A stretch of 64,000 nucleotides of DNA from Comamonas sp. (GCA_028690035.1 JAQVCA010000007.1:151965-215964); one strand, 5' to 3'; positions 23,818 through 33,010 are shown, counted from the stretch's first letter. A program made the numbers and translations. Notes: generated from the letters alone by a model not told the origin.

Positions 23818-25321
23818 GCGAACGCGCCAGCGGGGGGTTCTTGGCAAAGTACTGGCGGATGCCTTGCATGATGGCATCGGCCAGCTTGGCCTGGTAGGCG
23901 CTGCTGCGCAGGCGCAGTTCTTCGTCGGGGTTGCTGATAAAGGCGGTTTCCACCAGCACGCTGGGAATGTCGGGTGCCTTGAGCACGGCAAAACCGGCTT
24001 GCTCCACCTTGGGTTTGTGCAGCTTGGCAAAGCCGCCGATCTGCGAGAGCAGGGCGCTGCCCAGCTTCAGGCTGTCGTTGATTTGGGCGGTGGTGCTCAT
24101 GTCCAGCAGTGCGTGCGCCACGCCCTTGTCGGATTGGTCGCCCACGTTCAGGCCGCCGATCAGGTCGGCCTGGTTTTCCTTGTCGGCCAGCCAGCGCGCC
24201 GCCGTGCTGGAGGCGCCTTTGTGGCTCAGGGCAAACACGCTGGCGCCCTGCGCCGAGGGGCGGGTGAAGGCGTCGGCGTGGATGCTGATGAACAGGTCGG
24301 CCTGCACGCGCCGCGCTTTGCTCACGCGCGTGGCCAGGGGCACGAAGAAGTCGGCATCGCGCGTCAGATAGGCGCGCATGGGGTTGCCGTTGATGCGCGT
24401 GGCATTGATGCGCTGGCGCAGCTGCAGGGCAATTTTGAGCACCACGTCTTTCTCGCGCGTGCCGCGTGGGCCGATGGCGCCGGGGTCTTCGCCACCGTGG
24501 CCAGGGTCTAGCGCCACGATGATGATGCGCTCGGTCTGCTGCACCTTGGCCGTGGCCCGTGGCGGTGGTGTTGCCGGTGCTGCTGGTGGTGGGGACGCCA
24601 CAGGTTCCGCTGGCTTGGGTGGTGGGGCAGCGGGTGCCTGTGCCGGTGCCGGTGCGCTGGCGACGGTGGTCGTGGTGTCTGTGCCGGAGTGCTTGCTGGC
24701 AATCAGTGCGCCCAGTGGGTCGTCGTGCGTGGGGGCCTGGGCGCTGGTGGCGCTGTCGGCACCGCTGCTGGGGCTGCTGCCGGTATCGACGGCGGCAAAG
24801 GCGTTGTTCACGCGCTCTTGGATCAGCGCCTCCAGCGGGTCGATGGCTTTGGCCGGGTACAGGTCGAGCACCAGCCGGTGCTTGTAGGGGGCGACCGGCT
24901 GCAGGGTGAACACTTGGGGGTGCGCGGCCTGTTTGAGGTCGATGACGATGCGCACCACGGTGGGGCTGTTTTGCCCGATACGGATGGCGGCGATGTTGGG
25001 GTCGTCGGGCTGCACCTTGGCCACCAGCTCTTTGAGCGTGTTGCTCAGCACCATGCCTTCGATGTCCACCGCCAGGCGCGGCGGGTTGGCGACAAAGGTT
25101 TGCGTGGTTTTGAGGGGCTTGTCCGATTCGAGCGTGACGCGCGAGTAATCGGGGGCAGGCCACACGCGCACGGCCACCACGCTGGCACCGTAGGCCAGAT
25201 GTTGCTGGCCCAGCAGCAGCGCCAGGCTGCCTGCTTGCAGCAGGCGCCGCCGCCGCAGAGAGGCAGGCGCCAGTGGGGAGGGGGTGGCGGCAAGGTCGGG
25301 GAGGGGAGGGTGTTCGCTCAT
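23807..25321 (-). CDS. amiC: N-acetylmuramoyl-L-alanine amidase, AmiC type
   Basis: Periplasmic enzyme of 504 residues that cleaves the amide between lactyl and peptide parts of peptidoglycan during septum splitting. Residues near 22-45 form a twin-arginine signal (RRRRLLQAGSLALLL), as in E. coli AmiC. Then comes an AMIN domain (about 45-155; RVWPAPDYSRVTLESD). A Pro/Ala-rich linker of about 100 residues follows. The Amidase_3 domain (about 285-500) has VALDPGHGGEDPGAIG, SIHADAF and VLVETAFISNPDEE carrying the zinc ligands. The start overlaps the tsaE stop by four bases (ATGA). The last codons and the stop lie in a palindromic repeat, so the final residues (RSRSI) are probably not conserved. 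Confidence 0.93.
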   Translation of the reverse strand: MSEHPPLPDLAATPSPLAPASLRRRRLLQAGSLALLLGQQHLAYGASVVAVRVWPAPDYSRVTLESDKPLKTTQTFVANPPRLAVDIEGMVLSNTLKELVAKVQPDDPNIAAIRIGQNSPTVVRIVIDLKQAAHPQVFTLQPVAPYKHRLVLDLYPAKAIDPLEALIQERVNNAFAAVDTGSSPSSGADSATSAQAPTHDDPLGALIASKHSGTDTTTTVASAPAPAQAPAAPPPKPAEPVASPPPAAPATPPPRATAKVQQTERIIIVALDPGHGGEDPGAIGPRGTREKDVVLKIALQLRQRINATRINGNPMRAYLTRDADFFVPLATRVSKARRVQADLFISIHADAFTRPSAQGASVFALSHKGASSTAARWLADKENQADLIGGLNVGDQSDKGVAHALLDMSTTAQINDSLKLGSALLSQIGGFAKLHKPKVEQAGFAVLKAPDIPSVLVETAFISNPDEELRLRSSAYQAKLADAIMQGIRQYFAKNPPLARSRSI

Positions 25322-25818
25322 GAAAGCCAAGGCTGCAACAGTTGCTGGCCGCGCGCGCTGCCGGGGTGCAGGCAAATGCGGCGCCGGGTTTCGTCAATTG
25401 CTTCTATATGAATAGCTACGTCCGCAGTCGGGGCAAGCCCTGCGGCCTTTTCTGGCCATTCTCCGATTTTAAGGCCGGGGCTGGCGAAAATGTCGCGAAA
25501 GCCCGCATCTTCCCACTCGCGCGGGTCGTCAAAGCGGTAGAAATCAAAGTGCCACAGCGCCAGACCCGAGGGCGTGTCGTAGGGCTCCACCACCGCATAC
25601 GTGGGGCTTTTGATGCGCCCTTGCACCCCCAGGGCGCGCAGCAGGTGGCGCACCAGGGTGGTTTTGCCCGCGCCCAGGTCGCCGTGCAGCGTCAGGTAGG
25701 CATCGGCCAGGGCGGGGTGGCGCAGCAGGTGGGCCGCCAGCTGCTGGGCGAAAGCGGCGGTGGCGGCCTCATCGGGGCAGGTGAGCACGCCATCGGGGGA
25801 AGAGGGGTTTGCGGGCAT
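25318..25818 (-). CDS. tsaE: tRNA threonylcarbamoyladenosine biosynthesis ATPase TsaE
   Basis: Cytosolic P-loop protein of 166 residues that works with TsaB, TsaD and TsaC to make t6A37 in tRNAs reading ANN codons. Walker A reads GDLGAGKTTLVRHLLRALG at 47-65, followed by IKSPTYAVVEPY, HFDFYRFDDPREWEDAGF and LKIGEWPEKA, all TsaE hallmarks. The start ATG at 25818 lies 33 bases from the divergent queG start. Residues from about 130 (LAPTADVAIHIEAIDE) are encoded partly by a palindromic repeat copy, and the last 25 residues are likely variable. Its stop overlaps the amiC start by four bases, so the two are translated in series. Confidence 0.92.
   Translation of the reverse strand: MPANPSSPDGVLTCPDEAATAAFAQQLAAHLLRHPALADAYLTLHGDLGAGKTTLVRHLLRALGVQGRIKSPTYAVVEPYDTPSGLALWHFDFYRFDDPREWEDAGFRDIFASPGLKIGEWPEKAAGLAPTADVAIHIEAIDETRRRICLHPGSARGQQLLQPWLS
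25397..25425. repeat. Palindromic repeat element copy 9, in frame inside tsaE
   Basis: Carries ATTGCTTCTATATGAATAGC, the same order as CTTCTATA...AATAGCTG in copy 1. It translates to part of the variable C-terminal region of TsaE. The match covers only the arm and is shorter than in copy 1. Confidence 0.5.
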
Positions 25819-25851
25819 TTTTACAATCCGCCGACTATGGCAGAAGGCAAT

Positions 25852-27006
25852 ATGGAAACAACAGGGGCGGCGCAGGCCGAGCGTGCAGTGCTGGCGCGCA
25901 TCCAGGCGTGGGCCAAAGCGCTGGGATTCTCGCAAATTGGCGTCACAGGCGTGGACTTGTCGGGTAGTGAGCCGGGATTGCTGCGCTGGCTGGCGCAGGG
26001 CTTTCACGGCGACATGCACTACATGCAAAGCCACGGCCTCAAGCGTGCGCGCCCGGCGGAGCTGGTGCCGGGCACCGTGAGCGTCATCACCGCGCGCATG
26101 GACTATCTGCCGCAGGGCACCGCCAGCGACTGGGTGCAGCAAGAGTGGCAGCGCCTGCAGCGCCCGCACGAGGGCATCGTCTCGGTCTATGCCCGGGGGC
26201 GCGATTACCACAAGGTGCTGCGCGCGCGCCTGCAAAAACTGGCCGAGCGCATGGTGCAAGAGCTGGGGCCGCTGGGTTATCGCGTGTTCACCGATTCGGC
26301 GCCGGTGCTGGAGGCAGAGCTGGCGCGCCACAGCGGCCAGGGCTGGCGCGGCAAGCACAGCCTGGTGCTCAACCGCAGCGCAGGCTCGATGTTTTTCTTG
26401 GGTGAAATTTATGTCGATCGGGCGCTGCCAACGACCGAGCCGGTGGCCGCGCACTGCGGCAGTTGCACGGCTTGCCTAGACATGTGCCCAACGCAGGCCA
26501 TCGTCGGGCCGCAGCAGGTCGATGCGCGTCGCTGCATTTCGTATCTGACGATTGAGTACGGCGGCAGCATTCCGCTGGAGCTGCGCCCCTTGATGGCCAA
26601 CCGCATCTACGGCTGCGACGATTGCCAGCTGGCCTGCCCGTGGAACAAGTTTGCCCAGACCAGCAGTTTGCCGGACTTTGCTGCCCGCCCCGGTCTGGCG
26701 GGCAGCAGCCTCGCCGAGCTGTTTGCCTGGGATGAGGCCATGTTTTTGCGCCGCACCGAGGGCAGCCCGATCCGGCGCATTGGTCATGAAAAATGGCTGC
26801 GCAACATCGCCGTGGCGCTGGGCAATGCGCTGCGCGTGGCGCCCGATGCGGCCACCGCCGATGCTGTGCGCGCCGCTTTGCACACACGCGCCGCGCACCC
26901 CAGCGCTCTGGTGCGCGAGCATGTGGGCTGGGCCTTGGCGCAAGTGCCGCAGCAGACCCCGTCGATACAGCTACGAAATAAAGAGCTTGTAGCGCTTACC
27001 AGATAG
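25852..27006 (+). CDS. queG: Epoxyqueuosine reductase
   Basis: Cytosolic iron-sulfur, cobalamin-dependent enzyme of 384 residues for the last step of queuosine synthesis in tRNA. The ATG at 25852 has AGAAGG 8 bases upstream; an ATG five codons earlier is possible. ARGRDYHKVLRARLQKLAERM and FTDSAPVLEAELARHSGQGWRGKHSLVL are family segments. Two 4Fe-4S motifs follow, CGSCTACLDMCPTQAIV and YGCDDCQLACPWNKF. A HEAT-like C-terminal region of about 90 residues completes the protein. The final residues (SIQLRNKELVALTR) are encoded by a palindromic repeat copy that also supplies the TAG stop. The dependence of QueG on cobalamin fits the B12 uptake genes at the window start. Divergent from tsaE. Confidence 0.94.
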   Translation: METTGAAQAERAVLARIQAWAKALGFSQIGVTGVDLSGSEPGLLRWLAQGFHGDMHYMQSHGLKRARPAELVPGTVSVITARMDYLPQGTASDWVQQEWQRLQRPHEGIVSVYARGRDYHKVLRARLQKLAERMVQELGPLGYRVFTDSAPVLEAELARHSGQGWRGKHSLVLNRSAGSMFFLGEIYVDRALPTTEPVAAHCGSCTACLDMCPTQAIVGPQQVDARRCISYLTIEYGGSIPLELRPLMANRIYGCDDCQLACPWNKFAQTSSLPDFAARPGLAGSSLAELFAWDEAMFLRRTEGSPIRRIGHEKWLRNIAVALGNALRVAPDAATADAVRAALHTRAAHPSALVREHVGWALAQVPQQTPSIQLRNKELVALTR

Positions 27007-27040
27007 GCATTTAAGAGGGTTTTGGTCTTGAAAATGGCTA
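26965..27040. repeat. Palindromic repeat element copy 10, forming the queG 3' end
   Basis: Contains ATACAGCTACGAAATAAAGA then GCTTGTAGCGCTTACC and, further on, TTGAAAATGGCTATAG. The last 14 codons of queG and its stop lie inside it. Confidence 0.65.
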
Positions 27041-27059
27041 TAGGTCAGCGGGACATGCT

Positions 27060-29351
27060 TCAGAATTTGTAGTTCATGCCCACATAGACCGAGCGGCCCA
27101 TGCCCGGCAGCGACACGCCCCAAGGCACGCCCATGCCCGACATGGTGTTGCCCTGGCCGGTGTAAGCGCCGCCTTGCGGATGGCGGTAGAAGCGGTTGAA
27201 CAGGTTGTCCACGCCCAGCTCCACCTGCCACTGCTGCCATTGGTAGCTGGTGCGCAGGTTCACCAGCGCGTAACCGGCGGTGGGGCGCTCGTTGTGCACG
27301 GCAGAGACTTTGGTCTTGGCGCGCACGGCCACCAGCTCGGCGCTGTTGCTCCAGCCACCTTGGCGGTGCGTGACGGCCAGGCGCGCGTTGAGCGGCATCA
27401 GGGCATACAGGTGCTCGCCCGTGTCGCGGTCTTTGCCGCTGACGTAGCTCAGCGCACCTTCCAGCGCCCAGCGGCCCCAGCGCGGGCTGTCGGCCAGCTG
27501 CGCCATGCCCGAGATGTCCAGCCCCTGCAGGCGCACATCCTGGTTGGCCATGCGCAGATAGACAAAGCCTTGCTGGGCGCTGGCATTGGCGGCGGTGCAT
27601 GAGCTCATTGAGCCCATGCCGCCGCTGCAGCGCTGGGCGCCGATGTAGTCGTTCACCTGGCTGACGTAGGGCGTGACCGACAGGCGCCATTGTTCGCCGC
27701 TGGCATCGTGCCAATGGGCGGTGGCGCTCAGGGTGTGCGCGGTTTCGGGGCGCAGGTTCAGGTTGCCGACGTAGCCGTTGCCATCGCCCACCCAGTTGAC
27801 CATGCGCATGGCCATGCCGCCGGTGGACCAGGCGTAGCGCTCATACAGGCTGGGCGCACGTGTTTTGCGGGCAAAGCCCAATTCGTAATCGGCGTAGGCA
27901 TTGGGGCTGTAGCGCGCCAGGGCGCTGAAGTCCCAGGCCTGATCGCTGCGCTTGCGGTTGGCGGCATTGAAAGCGTTGGCCTCCGCGTCGTAACTGGCGT
28001 TGTAGCCCTGCACCTGGCCACTGTCGCTGCGGATGTGGCTGGCGCGCACGCCCACCTGGGTGAGCCATTGCGGATTCCAGCGCGCCTGCCATTCGGCAAA
28101 CATGTCCAGGCGGTCGCGCTGGCCATCGCGGATGTTCCAGAACACATTCGGGGCCATGCCGCCGCCCGAGGGGTTCCACCAGTCGTTCAGGGTGTAGCGC
28201 TGCGCCAGGGCGCCCACTTCCAGGGTGTCGCGTGCCGACAGGGGCAGCTGGGCGCGCACGTCCACGCCGCTGGTGTGGCCCCGGGTGTCCATGGGCATGC
28301 CGGGCACGTTGCCTGCCGGGCCGTACCAGAACTGTTTGTCCTCACCAAAATTCATGCTGTGGCGTGTGCGCTCGTGGTACACGCGTGCCTGCAGCTTGCC
28401 CCAGCTGCGCTGGCTCTGGTAGCGCAGGTTGAACTGCTGGCCGTCGTTGCCGGTCATGTCCATGCGCTGGTTGGCAAAGTTTTGGTAGGGAATGTCTTGC
28501 ACGCCCAGGCGCAGATCGACCATATCTTGCGCGCCGCGCCAGGCCAGGCTGAGGCTGTGGTTGCGCGTGAGGTAGCTGCTGGAGCCGACCTCGTCGCCAC
28601 GCAGCCAGCGCTGGGGCTTGTCGGACGCTGCCGGGCCTGCGGCCTTGAAGTCGCGCGCGGCGCGGTAATTGTCCGACTGCGCCACCGCGCCGTCGTAGCG
28701 CAGACTGAACTGTTCGGTGGCGTAGGTGGCGCTGGCATGGCCGCCTTTGGCGCGGCCGTTGCTGCGGCCCCAGACGCCTACTTCGCCTTCACGCAGCGTG
28801 CCCGTACCGGGCGCGGCAAAGGCGGGCGGCAGCGATTCGACCTGGATGGTGGCACCAATGCTGTCACCGCCCACACTCACCGGGGTGATGCCGGCAAACA
28901 GGCGCACCGCGCCCACGCGCGTGGGGTCGATGTAGGACAGCGGCGGGTTCATGTGGTTGCCGCACGAAGAGATCAGGTCCATGCCATCGAGCTGGATGCG
29001 CAGCCGGTCGTCGCCCAGCCCCTGCACGCTGGGCAGGCTGGAGACGCCGCCCGCAGGGTGCAGGCTCACCCCAGGCAGACTGCGCAGCAGGCTGGCGCTG
29101 TCGCTGCTGCGCGCGCGCTGGCTGGCCAGGGCCTGGGCATCCAGGGTGCTGGTGGCCAGGGTGGATGGGGGCGACACGGCCTCGGCCCGCACGGTGGTGG
29201 TGGGCAGGGTGGCCAGGCCATCGGTGGGTGGTGTGGCAGCGGTTTGGGCCAGGCCGCCCAGGGGCCAGCACAGGGCAATCAGAGCGCAGATCGGTAGCAG
29301 GGCAGGGCGCTGCGTGCAGGCGTCGGTAGCCCGCAGGGGAAGAGAAAACAT
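27060..29351 (-). CDS. oprC: TonB-dependent receptor of the copper (OprC/NosA) type
   Basis: Outer-membrane protein of 763 residues. A signal peptide ends at about residue 36 (GLAQTAA). The plug (about 50-180) has LLRSLPGVSLHPAGG, LPSVQGLGDDRLRIQLDGM and the loop LISSCGNHMNPPLSYIDP. That Cys-x3-Met loop with a nearby His-Met is the copper-binding pattern of OprC/NosA receptors, and I rely on it for substrate. The barrel ends in VYVGMNYKF, a classic C-terminal aromatic strand. Methionine-rich extracellular-looking parts (GMPM, GGMAMRM, GGMGSMSS) also suit copper. The gene follows a DUF2946 gene, often copper-related, and lies 53 bases from queG, which is convergent. Energy comes from TonB; exact specificity needs experiment. 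Confidence 0.86.
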   Translation of the reverse strand: MFSLPLRATDACTQRPALLPICALIALCWPLGGLAQTAATPPTDGLATLPTTTVRAEAVSPPSTLATSTLDAQALASQRARSSDSASLLRSLPGVSLHPAGGVSSLPSVQGLGDDRLRIQLDGMDLISSCGNHMNPPLSYIDPTRVGAVRLFAGITPVSVGGDSIGATIQVESLPPAFAAPGTGTLREGEVGVWGRSNGRAKGGHASATYATEQFSLRYDGAVAQSDNYRAARDFKAAGPAASDKPQRWLRGDEVGSSSYLTRNHSLSLAWRGAQDMVDLRLGVQDIPYQNFANQRMDMTGNDGQQFNLRYQSQRSWGKLQARVYHERTRHSMNFGEDKQFWYGPAGNVPGMPMDTRGHTSGVDVRAQLPLSARDTLEVGALAQRYTLNDWWNPSGGGMAPNVFWNIRDGQRDRLDMFAEWQARWNPQWLTQVGVRASHIRSDSGQVQGYNASYDAEANAFNAANRKRSDQAWDFSALARYSPNAYADYELGFARKTRAPSLYERYAWSTGGMAMRMVNWVGDGNGYVGNLNLRPETAHTLSATAHWHDASGEQWRLSVTPYVSQVNDYIGAQRCSGGMGSMSSCTAANASAQQGFVYLRMANQDVRLQGLDISGMAQLADSPRWGRWALEGALSYVSGKDRDTGEHLYALMPLNARLAVTHRQGGWSNSAELVAVRAKTKVSAVHNERPTAGYALVNLRTSYQWQQWQVELGVDNLFNRFYRHPQGGAYTGQGNTMSGMGVPWGVSLPGMGRSVYVGMNYKF

Positions 29352-29527
29352 AAACGGTGTCCACCGGCAAATGCCGGAAAAAATGCAAACGGCACGCCAC
29401 CGCCCGCCTGCAATGAAGAGGTAAGAGGTGCAACAGGTCGGGCGGGGCAGGGAACGGTCAACGCAGCCACGCTGATGGCCAGCACCTGCTCTGCGGACAG
29501 GTGCGGTCTAGGTGCTCAGGTGGGCTG

Positions 29528-29935
29528 CTATGCGGTGGACGATGGGGGGCCGTGGGGCCAGGGGCGCCAGTGGGGCGGCGCATGCGGTAGATACAGATCC
29601 AGCACCGCCACATGGGCAGTGGGCAGATCGACGTCGGGGCGCAGGCTGGGAAGGGTGCTGACCAGAAAACCGGTGACGGCCACGCTGCACACGGGGCAGT
29701 GCTGCATGGCGCTGGCCGGATGCGTTTCGGTATCGCTGGCCTCCAGCGGGGCGGGAACATCGCTGGTGTGTACAAAGCACACCTGCGTTTGCCAGAACGC
29801 CTGCATGGCCATGGCGGCCAGGTGGCGGGTGCTCAGCTGCTGCATCCACAGCTGCGCCAGCAGCGCCAGCATGACCAAAGTCACGCCCAGGCTGCGGTAG
29901 CGCACAGAAGGGGGGAAGCGAAGGGAGCGAAGCAC
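29528..29935 (-). CDS. DUF2946-family copper-associated protein
   Basis: A 135-residue protein. Residues 18-42 form a hydrophobic signal-like segment (LGVTLVMLALLAQLWM), so it is likely exported or membrane-anchored. A CPVCSVAV motif near residue 80, with nearby His residues (MQHCPVC), suits metal binding and is typical of DUF2946. It is read in the same direction as the copper-type receptor 176 bases downstream and probably belongs to the same unit. Function is not established; a copper-binding or sensing accessory role is inferred. No homologous catalytic motif was seen. Confidence 0.72.
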   Translation of the reverse strand: MLRSLRFPPSVRYRSLGVTLVMLALLAQLWMQQLSTRHLAAMAMQAFWQTQVCFVHTSDVPAPLEASDTETHPASAMQHCPVCSVAVTGFLVSTLPSLRPDVDLPTAHVAVLDLYLPHAPPHWRPWPHGPPSSTA

Positions 29936-30004
29936 GGCACGCGATTATGCCCAGGCGCAGCAGCGCGCTATTGCGTCAGCACAAACTGCGTGCATTCAAA
30001 ACGC

Positions 30005-30043
30005 CAAAAACAACAGCCAGCGCGGCGTTGCCGGGCTGGCTGT
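30005..30043 (-). terminator. Terminator of the DEAD-box helicase gene
   Basis: On the minus strand ACAGCCAG and CTGGCTGT form an 8-base stem with a GC-rich loop that can pair further, followed by TGTTTTTGG, about 50 bases after the stop. Confidence 0.7.
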
Positions 30044-30092
30044 GAAGGGCTAGGGTGGCACCACCCGTGCAGGTCTGTTTACAAGTTGCAGC

Positions 30093-32084
30093 TTACAGGT
30101 CGCGCACAAAGTTCTTGCGGCCACCGGCGCGGGGCTCGTAGGGCTTGCCAAAGCCGCCACCGCCACCACGGCGCTCGCCGCCGCGGTTGTCGCCACCACG
30201 TTCGGCAAAGCCGCCTTTGCGGCCAGCGCCTTCGCCATCGCGGCGCTGTTGGCCAAAGTGGCTGCCACGCTCTTGGCGCGGTGCAGCGTCGCGGTTGCCA
30301 AAGTCGCGGCCAGCGCTGGGAGCGCCGTCACGGGGGGCAAATTCGCGGCGTGGTGCGCCATCGCGCTGACCGAAGTCGCGCGCCGGGCGGGGGCTGTCAA
30401 AGCCTTGGCGTTCGCCGCCAAAGCGGGGGCGATCGTTGTCAAAACGCTGGCGATCGTTGCGCTCGCCAGAGGCAGGACGGTCGCCAAAACCGCTCTTGCG
30501 GCCATAGCCCTCGCCATCGCGACGGCCACCAAAGCCACCGCCACCACCGCCAAAACCACCGCGACCACGTGCCGGGCCGCCAAAGCGGTCACCGCCACGG
30601 CCACCAGCACCAAAGCCGCCACCACCGCCACGGCGGCCATCGCGTTCACCGCCGCTGGGGAAGCGCTGCTGCGGCTCCAGGCCATCGATGGTTTCGGCCT
30701 TGAAGGGCTGGCGGGTGAATTCTTCGATGTCGAACACGCGACGGCGGTCGCGGAACTCGGCAAACGTCACGGCCATGCCTTCACGACCGGCGCGGCCCGT
30801 GCGGCCAATGCGGTGCGTGTAGTCCTCGGCTTTCATGGGCAGGCCGTAGTTGAAGACGTGGGTGATGGTGGGCACGTCGATACCGCGCGCGGCCACGTCG
30901 GTGGCCACCAGCACCTGGATCTGGCCTTCGCGCAGAGCACGCAGGCGGCGGTTGCGCAGGCCTTGGCTCAAAGCGCCGTGCAGGGCCGCAGCGGAAAAAC
31001 CCGCTTCGACCAAGTCTTGCGCCAGACCGTCGCACTCCACTTGGGTGGAGGCAAACACGATGGCCTGGTTGATGCTGGTGTCGCGCAGCCAGTGGTCCAG
31101 CAGCTTGCGCTTGTGCTGTGGGTTGTCGGCCCAATGCAGTTTTTGCTGGATGCTGTCGTGCTTGTTTTGCGGTGTGGCAATGGTGATCTTGTGCACGTTG
31201 GCGCCGCCTTCGTGCATCACACGCATGGCCAGCTGCTGGATGCGTGGCGCAAAGGTGGCGCTGAACATCATGGTTTGCTTGCGCTGGGCGGTCATTTGGT
31301 TGACCTCGGCCAGATCGTCGGCAAAGCCCAGGTCGAGCATGCGGTCGGCTTCATCGACCACCAAGAATTGCACCTTGTCCAGCTTGATCTGCATGCTGCG
31401 CTGCAAATCCAGCAGGCGGCCTGGGGTGGCCACGACCAGATTGGCGTTTTGCAGCTTGGCAATTTGCATCTGGTAGGGCATGCCGCCGACCACGTTGGCA
31501 ATGCGCAGGCCCTTGCAGTGCTTGACCAACTCGATGGCATCCTGCGCTACCTGTTGGGCCAGTTCGCGGGTGGGGCACAGTACCAGGGCGCCGGGGACGG
31601 CAGCCTTGAAGTTGCGCGTCTGCATCGGGTTTTTGCGCTTGGCGCGCTTGGGCAGGGGCTCGCCCTTGGCTTCGGCTTCGGCGCGTAGGCGCTCAAACTC
31701 AGCGTGCTCGGCAGCTTCTTCAGCGGCCTTGTCGGCCATCAGCGTGTGCAGCACGGGCAGCAGGAAGGCGGCGGTTTTGCCCGAGCCGGTCTGGCTGGAG
31801 ACCATCAGGTCGATAAATTCCGAGCCGGTGTCCTTCTGGCCCATGGCCAGAGGGATGGCTTGGTTTTGCACTTCGGTGGGCTGGGTGTAGCCCAGATCCA
31901 TACAGGCGCGCACCAGGTCGTCGTGCAGGCCCAAGGCGGTAAAGGGGTTGGGGCCAGCAGGTGCGCTGGCTTCAGCGGCTTCGGTCGTGGCGACGGTTTC
32001 GGCTTGTGCAACAGCGCTCACAGTGGCAGACACGGGTGCGGTGGCAGCGGCGACCAGGCCCTGCTCGATGGTTTCTTGGTTCAT
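30093..32084 (-). CDS. DEAD-box RNA helicase with long Gly/Arg-rich tail
   Basis: Cytosolic protein of 663 residues. The Q-motif region (YTQPTEVQNQAIPLAM) is followed by motif I SSQTGSGKT, PTRELAQQVA, TPGRLLDL, DEAD, SAT, ARGIDVPTI and HRIGRTGRAGREG. Two features are unusual. A short insert, KDTGSEFID, comes just before motif I. A charged insert of about 45 residues (DKAAEEAAEHAEFERLRAEAE and on) separates motif I from motif Ia. The C-terminal 200 residues are a low-complexity Gly/Arg/Phe/Asp tail (GGGGFGG, RDFG repeats) like those that drive RNA binding and condensate formation. The start MNQETIEQ gives the best N-terminus. A leader with several hairpins precedes it, so cold- or product-dependent control is possible. 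RhlE or CsdA family placement is uncertain. Confidence 0.9.
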   Translation of the reverse strand: MNQETIEQGLVAAATAPVSATVSAVAQAETVATTEAAEASAPAGPNPFTALGLHDDLVRACMDLGYTQPTEVQNQAIPLAMGQKDTGSEFIDLMVSSQTGSGKTAAFLLPVLHTLMADKAAEEAAEHAEFERLRAEAEAKGEPLPKRAKRKNPMQTRNFKAAVPGALVLCPTRELAQQVAQDAIELVKHCKGLRIANVVGGMPYQMQIAKLQNANLVVATPGRLLDLQRSMQIKLDKVQFLVVDEADRMLDLGFADDLAEVNQMTAQRKQTMMFSATFAPRIQQLAMRVMHEGGANVHKITIATPQNKHDSIQQKLHWADNPQHKRKLLDHWLRDTSINQAIVFASTQVECDGLAQDLVEAGFSAAALHGALSQGLRNRRLRALREGQIQVLVATDVAARGIDVPTITHVFNYGLPMKAEDYTHRIGRTGRAGREGMAVTFAEFRDRRRVFDIEEFTRQPFKAETIDGLEPQQRFPSGGERDGRRGGGGGFGAGGRGGDRFGGPARGRGGFGGGGGGFGGRRDGEGYGRKSGFGDRPASGERNDRQRFDNDRPRFGGERQGFDSPRPARDFGQRDGAPRREFAPRDGAPSAGRDFGNRDAAPRQERGSHFGQQRRDGEGAGRKGGFAERGGDNRGGERRGGGGGFGKPYEPRAGGRKNFVRDL

Positions 32085-32384
32085 GGTGTTCTCACGTGGC
32101 AACGCAGCAGCCCCACTGCAGGACAGTGGGCAATCAGACAAAGGCGGCTGCGCTTTTGACGGTTGAAGGAAAAACATCCACCGTCAAACAAATTCCGGCT
32201 CTTGCAGGGGCCTGTTCAGAAACAGGGGCGCAAAGCGGTGGGCGTTTTAAGGCGTTGCTGGCGATCTGTGGCAGATGGCCGTGGCACGCGAAGCCCGGTG
32301 TGTGATGGGAGATGCGACAAACTTGCCCTAGTGTTTTCACCTATTGGGGCAAGCCGTGCATTATTGCATGAAACGAAAAATGCT
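32085..32384 (-). promoter_or_regulatory. Structured leader of the helicase gene and orn 3' region
   Basis: This 300-base gap has no gene. On the minus strand it holds three perfect stems: CTTGCCC/GGGCAAG (32322-32353, perhaps also ending orn), TTTGACGGT/ACCGTCAAA with a 16-base loop (32155-32188), and CCCACTG/CAGTGGG (32112-32130) close to the helicase start. No obvious promoter pair was found. Confidence 0.45.
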
Positions 32385-32981
32385 TCAAGGCGTTAAAAAA
32401 TGCTGGCGGTAGTGCTGCAGTTCGTCGATGGACTCCTGCACATCGGCCATAGCGGTGTGGCGCTGCGCTTTTTTGAAGCCTTTGACCACCTCGGGCTTCC
32501 AGCGCCGGGCCAGTTCTTTCAAGGTGCTCACGTCCACATTGCGGTAGTGAAAGTAGGCCTCCAGCTTGGGCATGTACAGCGCCAGAAAGCGCCGGTCCTG
32601 CCCAATGCTGTTGCCGCACAGCGGCACTTTGCCCTTGGGGATATAGCGCCGCAAAAAACTCAGCAGTTGCTCTTCGGCCTGGGCTTCAGTCAGGGTGGAG
32701 GCCTTGACGCGCTCGATCAGGCCGCTGCGCCCGTGGGTGCCTTTGTTCCAGGCGTCCATGGCGTTGAGCAGCGCGTCGCTTTGGTGGATCACCAGCACCG
32801 GGCCGGGCACGCGCACTTGCAGCTGTGCGTCGGTGACGATGACGGCGATTTCAATGATGCGTTCGGTATTGGGGTTGAGGCCCGTCATCTCGCAGTCCAG
32901 CCAGACCAAATTCAGGTCGGACTTGGGTAAATCGGGAGTGCTGGCCGGGGCTGGGGTTTCGCTGGAGACGGGAGAAAGCAT
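32385..32981 (-). CDS. orn: Oligoribonuclease
   Basis: Cytosolic 3'-5' exonuclease of 198 residues that degrades 2- to 5-base RNA fragments to mononucleotides, including linearised cyclic-di-GMP. It belongs to the DEDDh family. The first acidic pair is in [13 protein letters not shown], further ligands lie around [16 protein letters not shown], and the closing His/Asp are in [17 protein letters not shown]. About 15 residues before the conserved domain ([16 protein letters not shown]) are low-complexity and typical of betaproteobacterial annotations, so a later start at the conserved SDLNLVW cannot be excluded. It is divergent from the M48 protease gene, with about 30 bases between the starts. 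Confidence 0.94.
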   Translation of the reverse strand: MLSPVSSETPAPASTPDLPKSDLNLVWLDCEMTGLNPNTERIIEIAVIVTDAQLQVRVPGPVLVIHQSDALLNAMDAWNKGTHGRSGLIERVKASTLTEAQAEEQLLSFLRRYIPKGKVPLCGNSIGQDRRFLALYMPKLEAYFHYRNVDVSTLKELARRWKPEVVKGFKKAQRHTAMADVQESIDELQHYRQHFLTP

Positions 32982-33010
32982 GCGCAAATTGTCGCCTACA
33001 CTCGCGCCGC

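Noticed and set aside
27690..29297. Open frame of 535 codons antisense to the copper receptor
   Set aside because: It is antisense to a firmly identified TonB receptor and has no domain signature.
30249..31688. Open frame of 479 codons antisense to the helicase
   Set aside because: It is Ala/Thr/Val-rich and arises from the Gly/Arg repeats of the helicase tail; it has no start signal.
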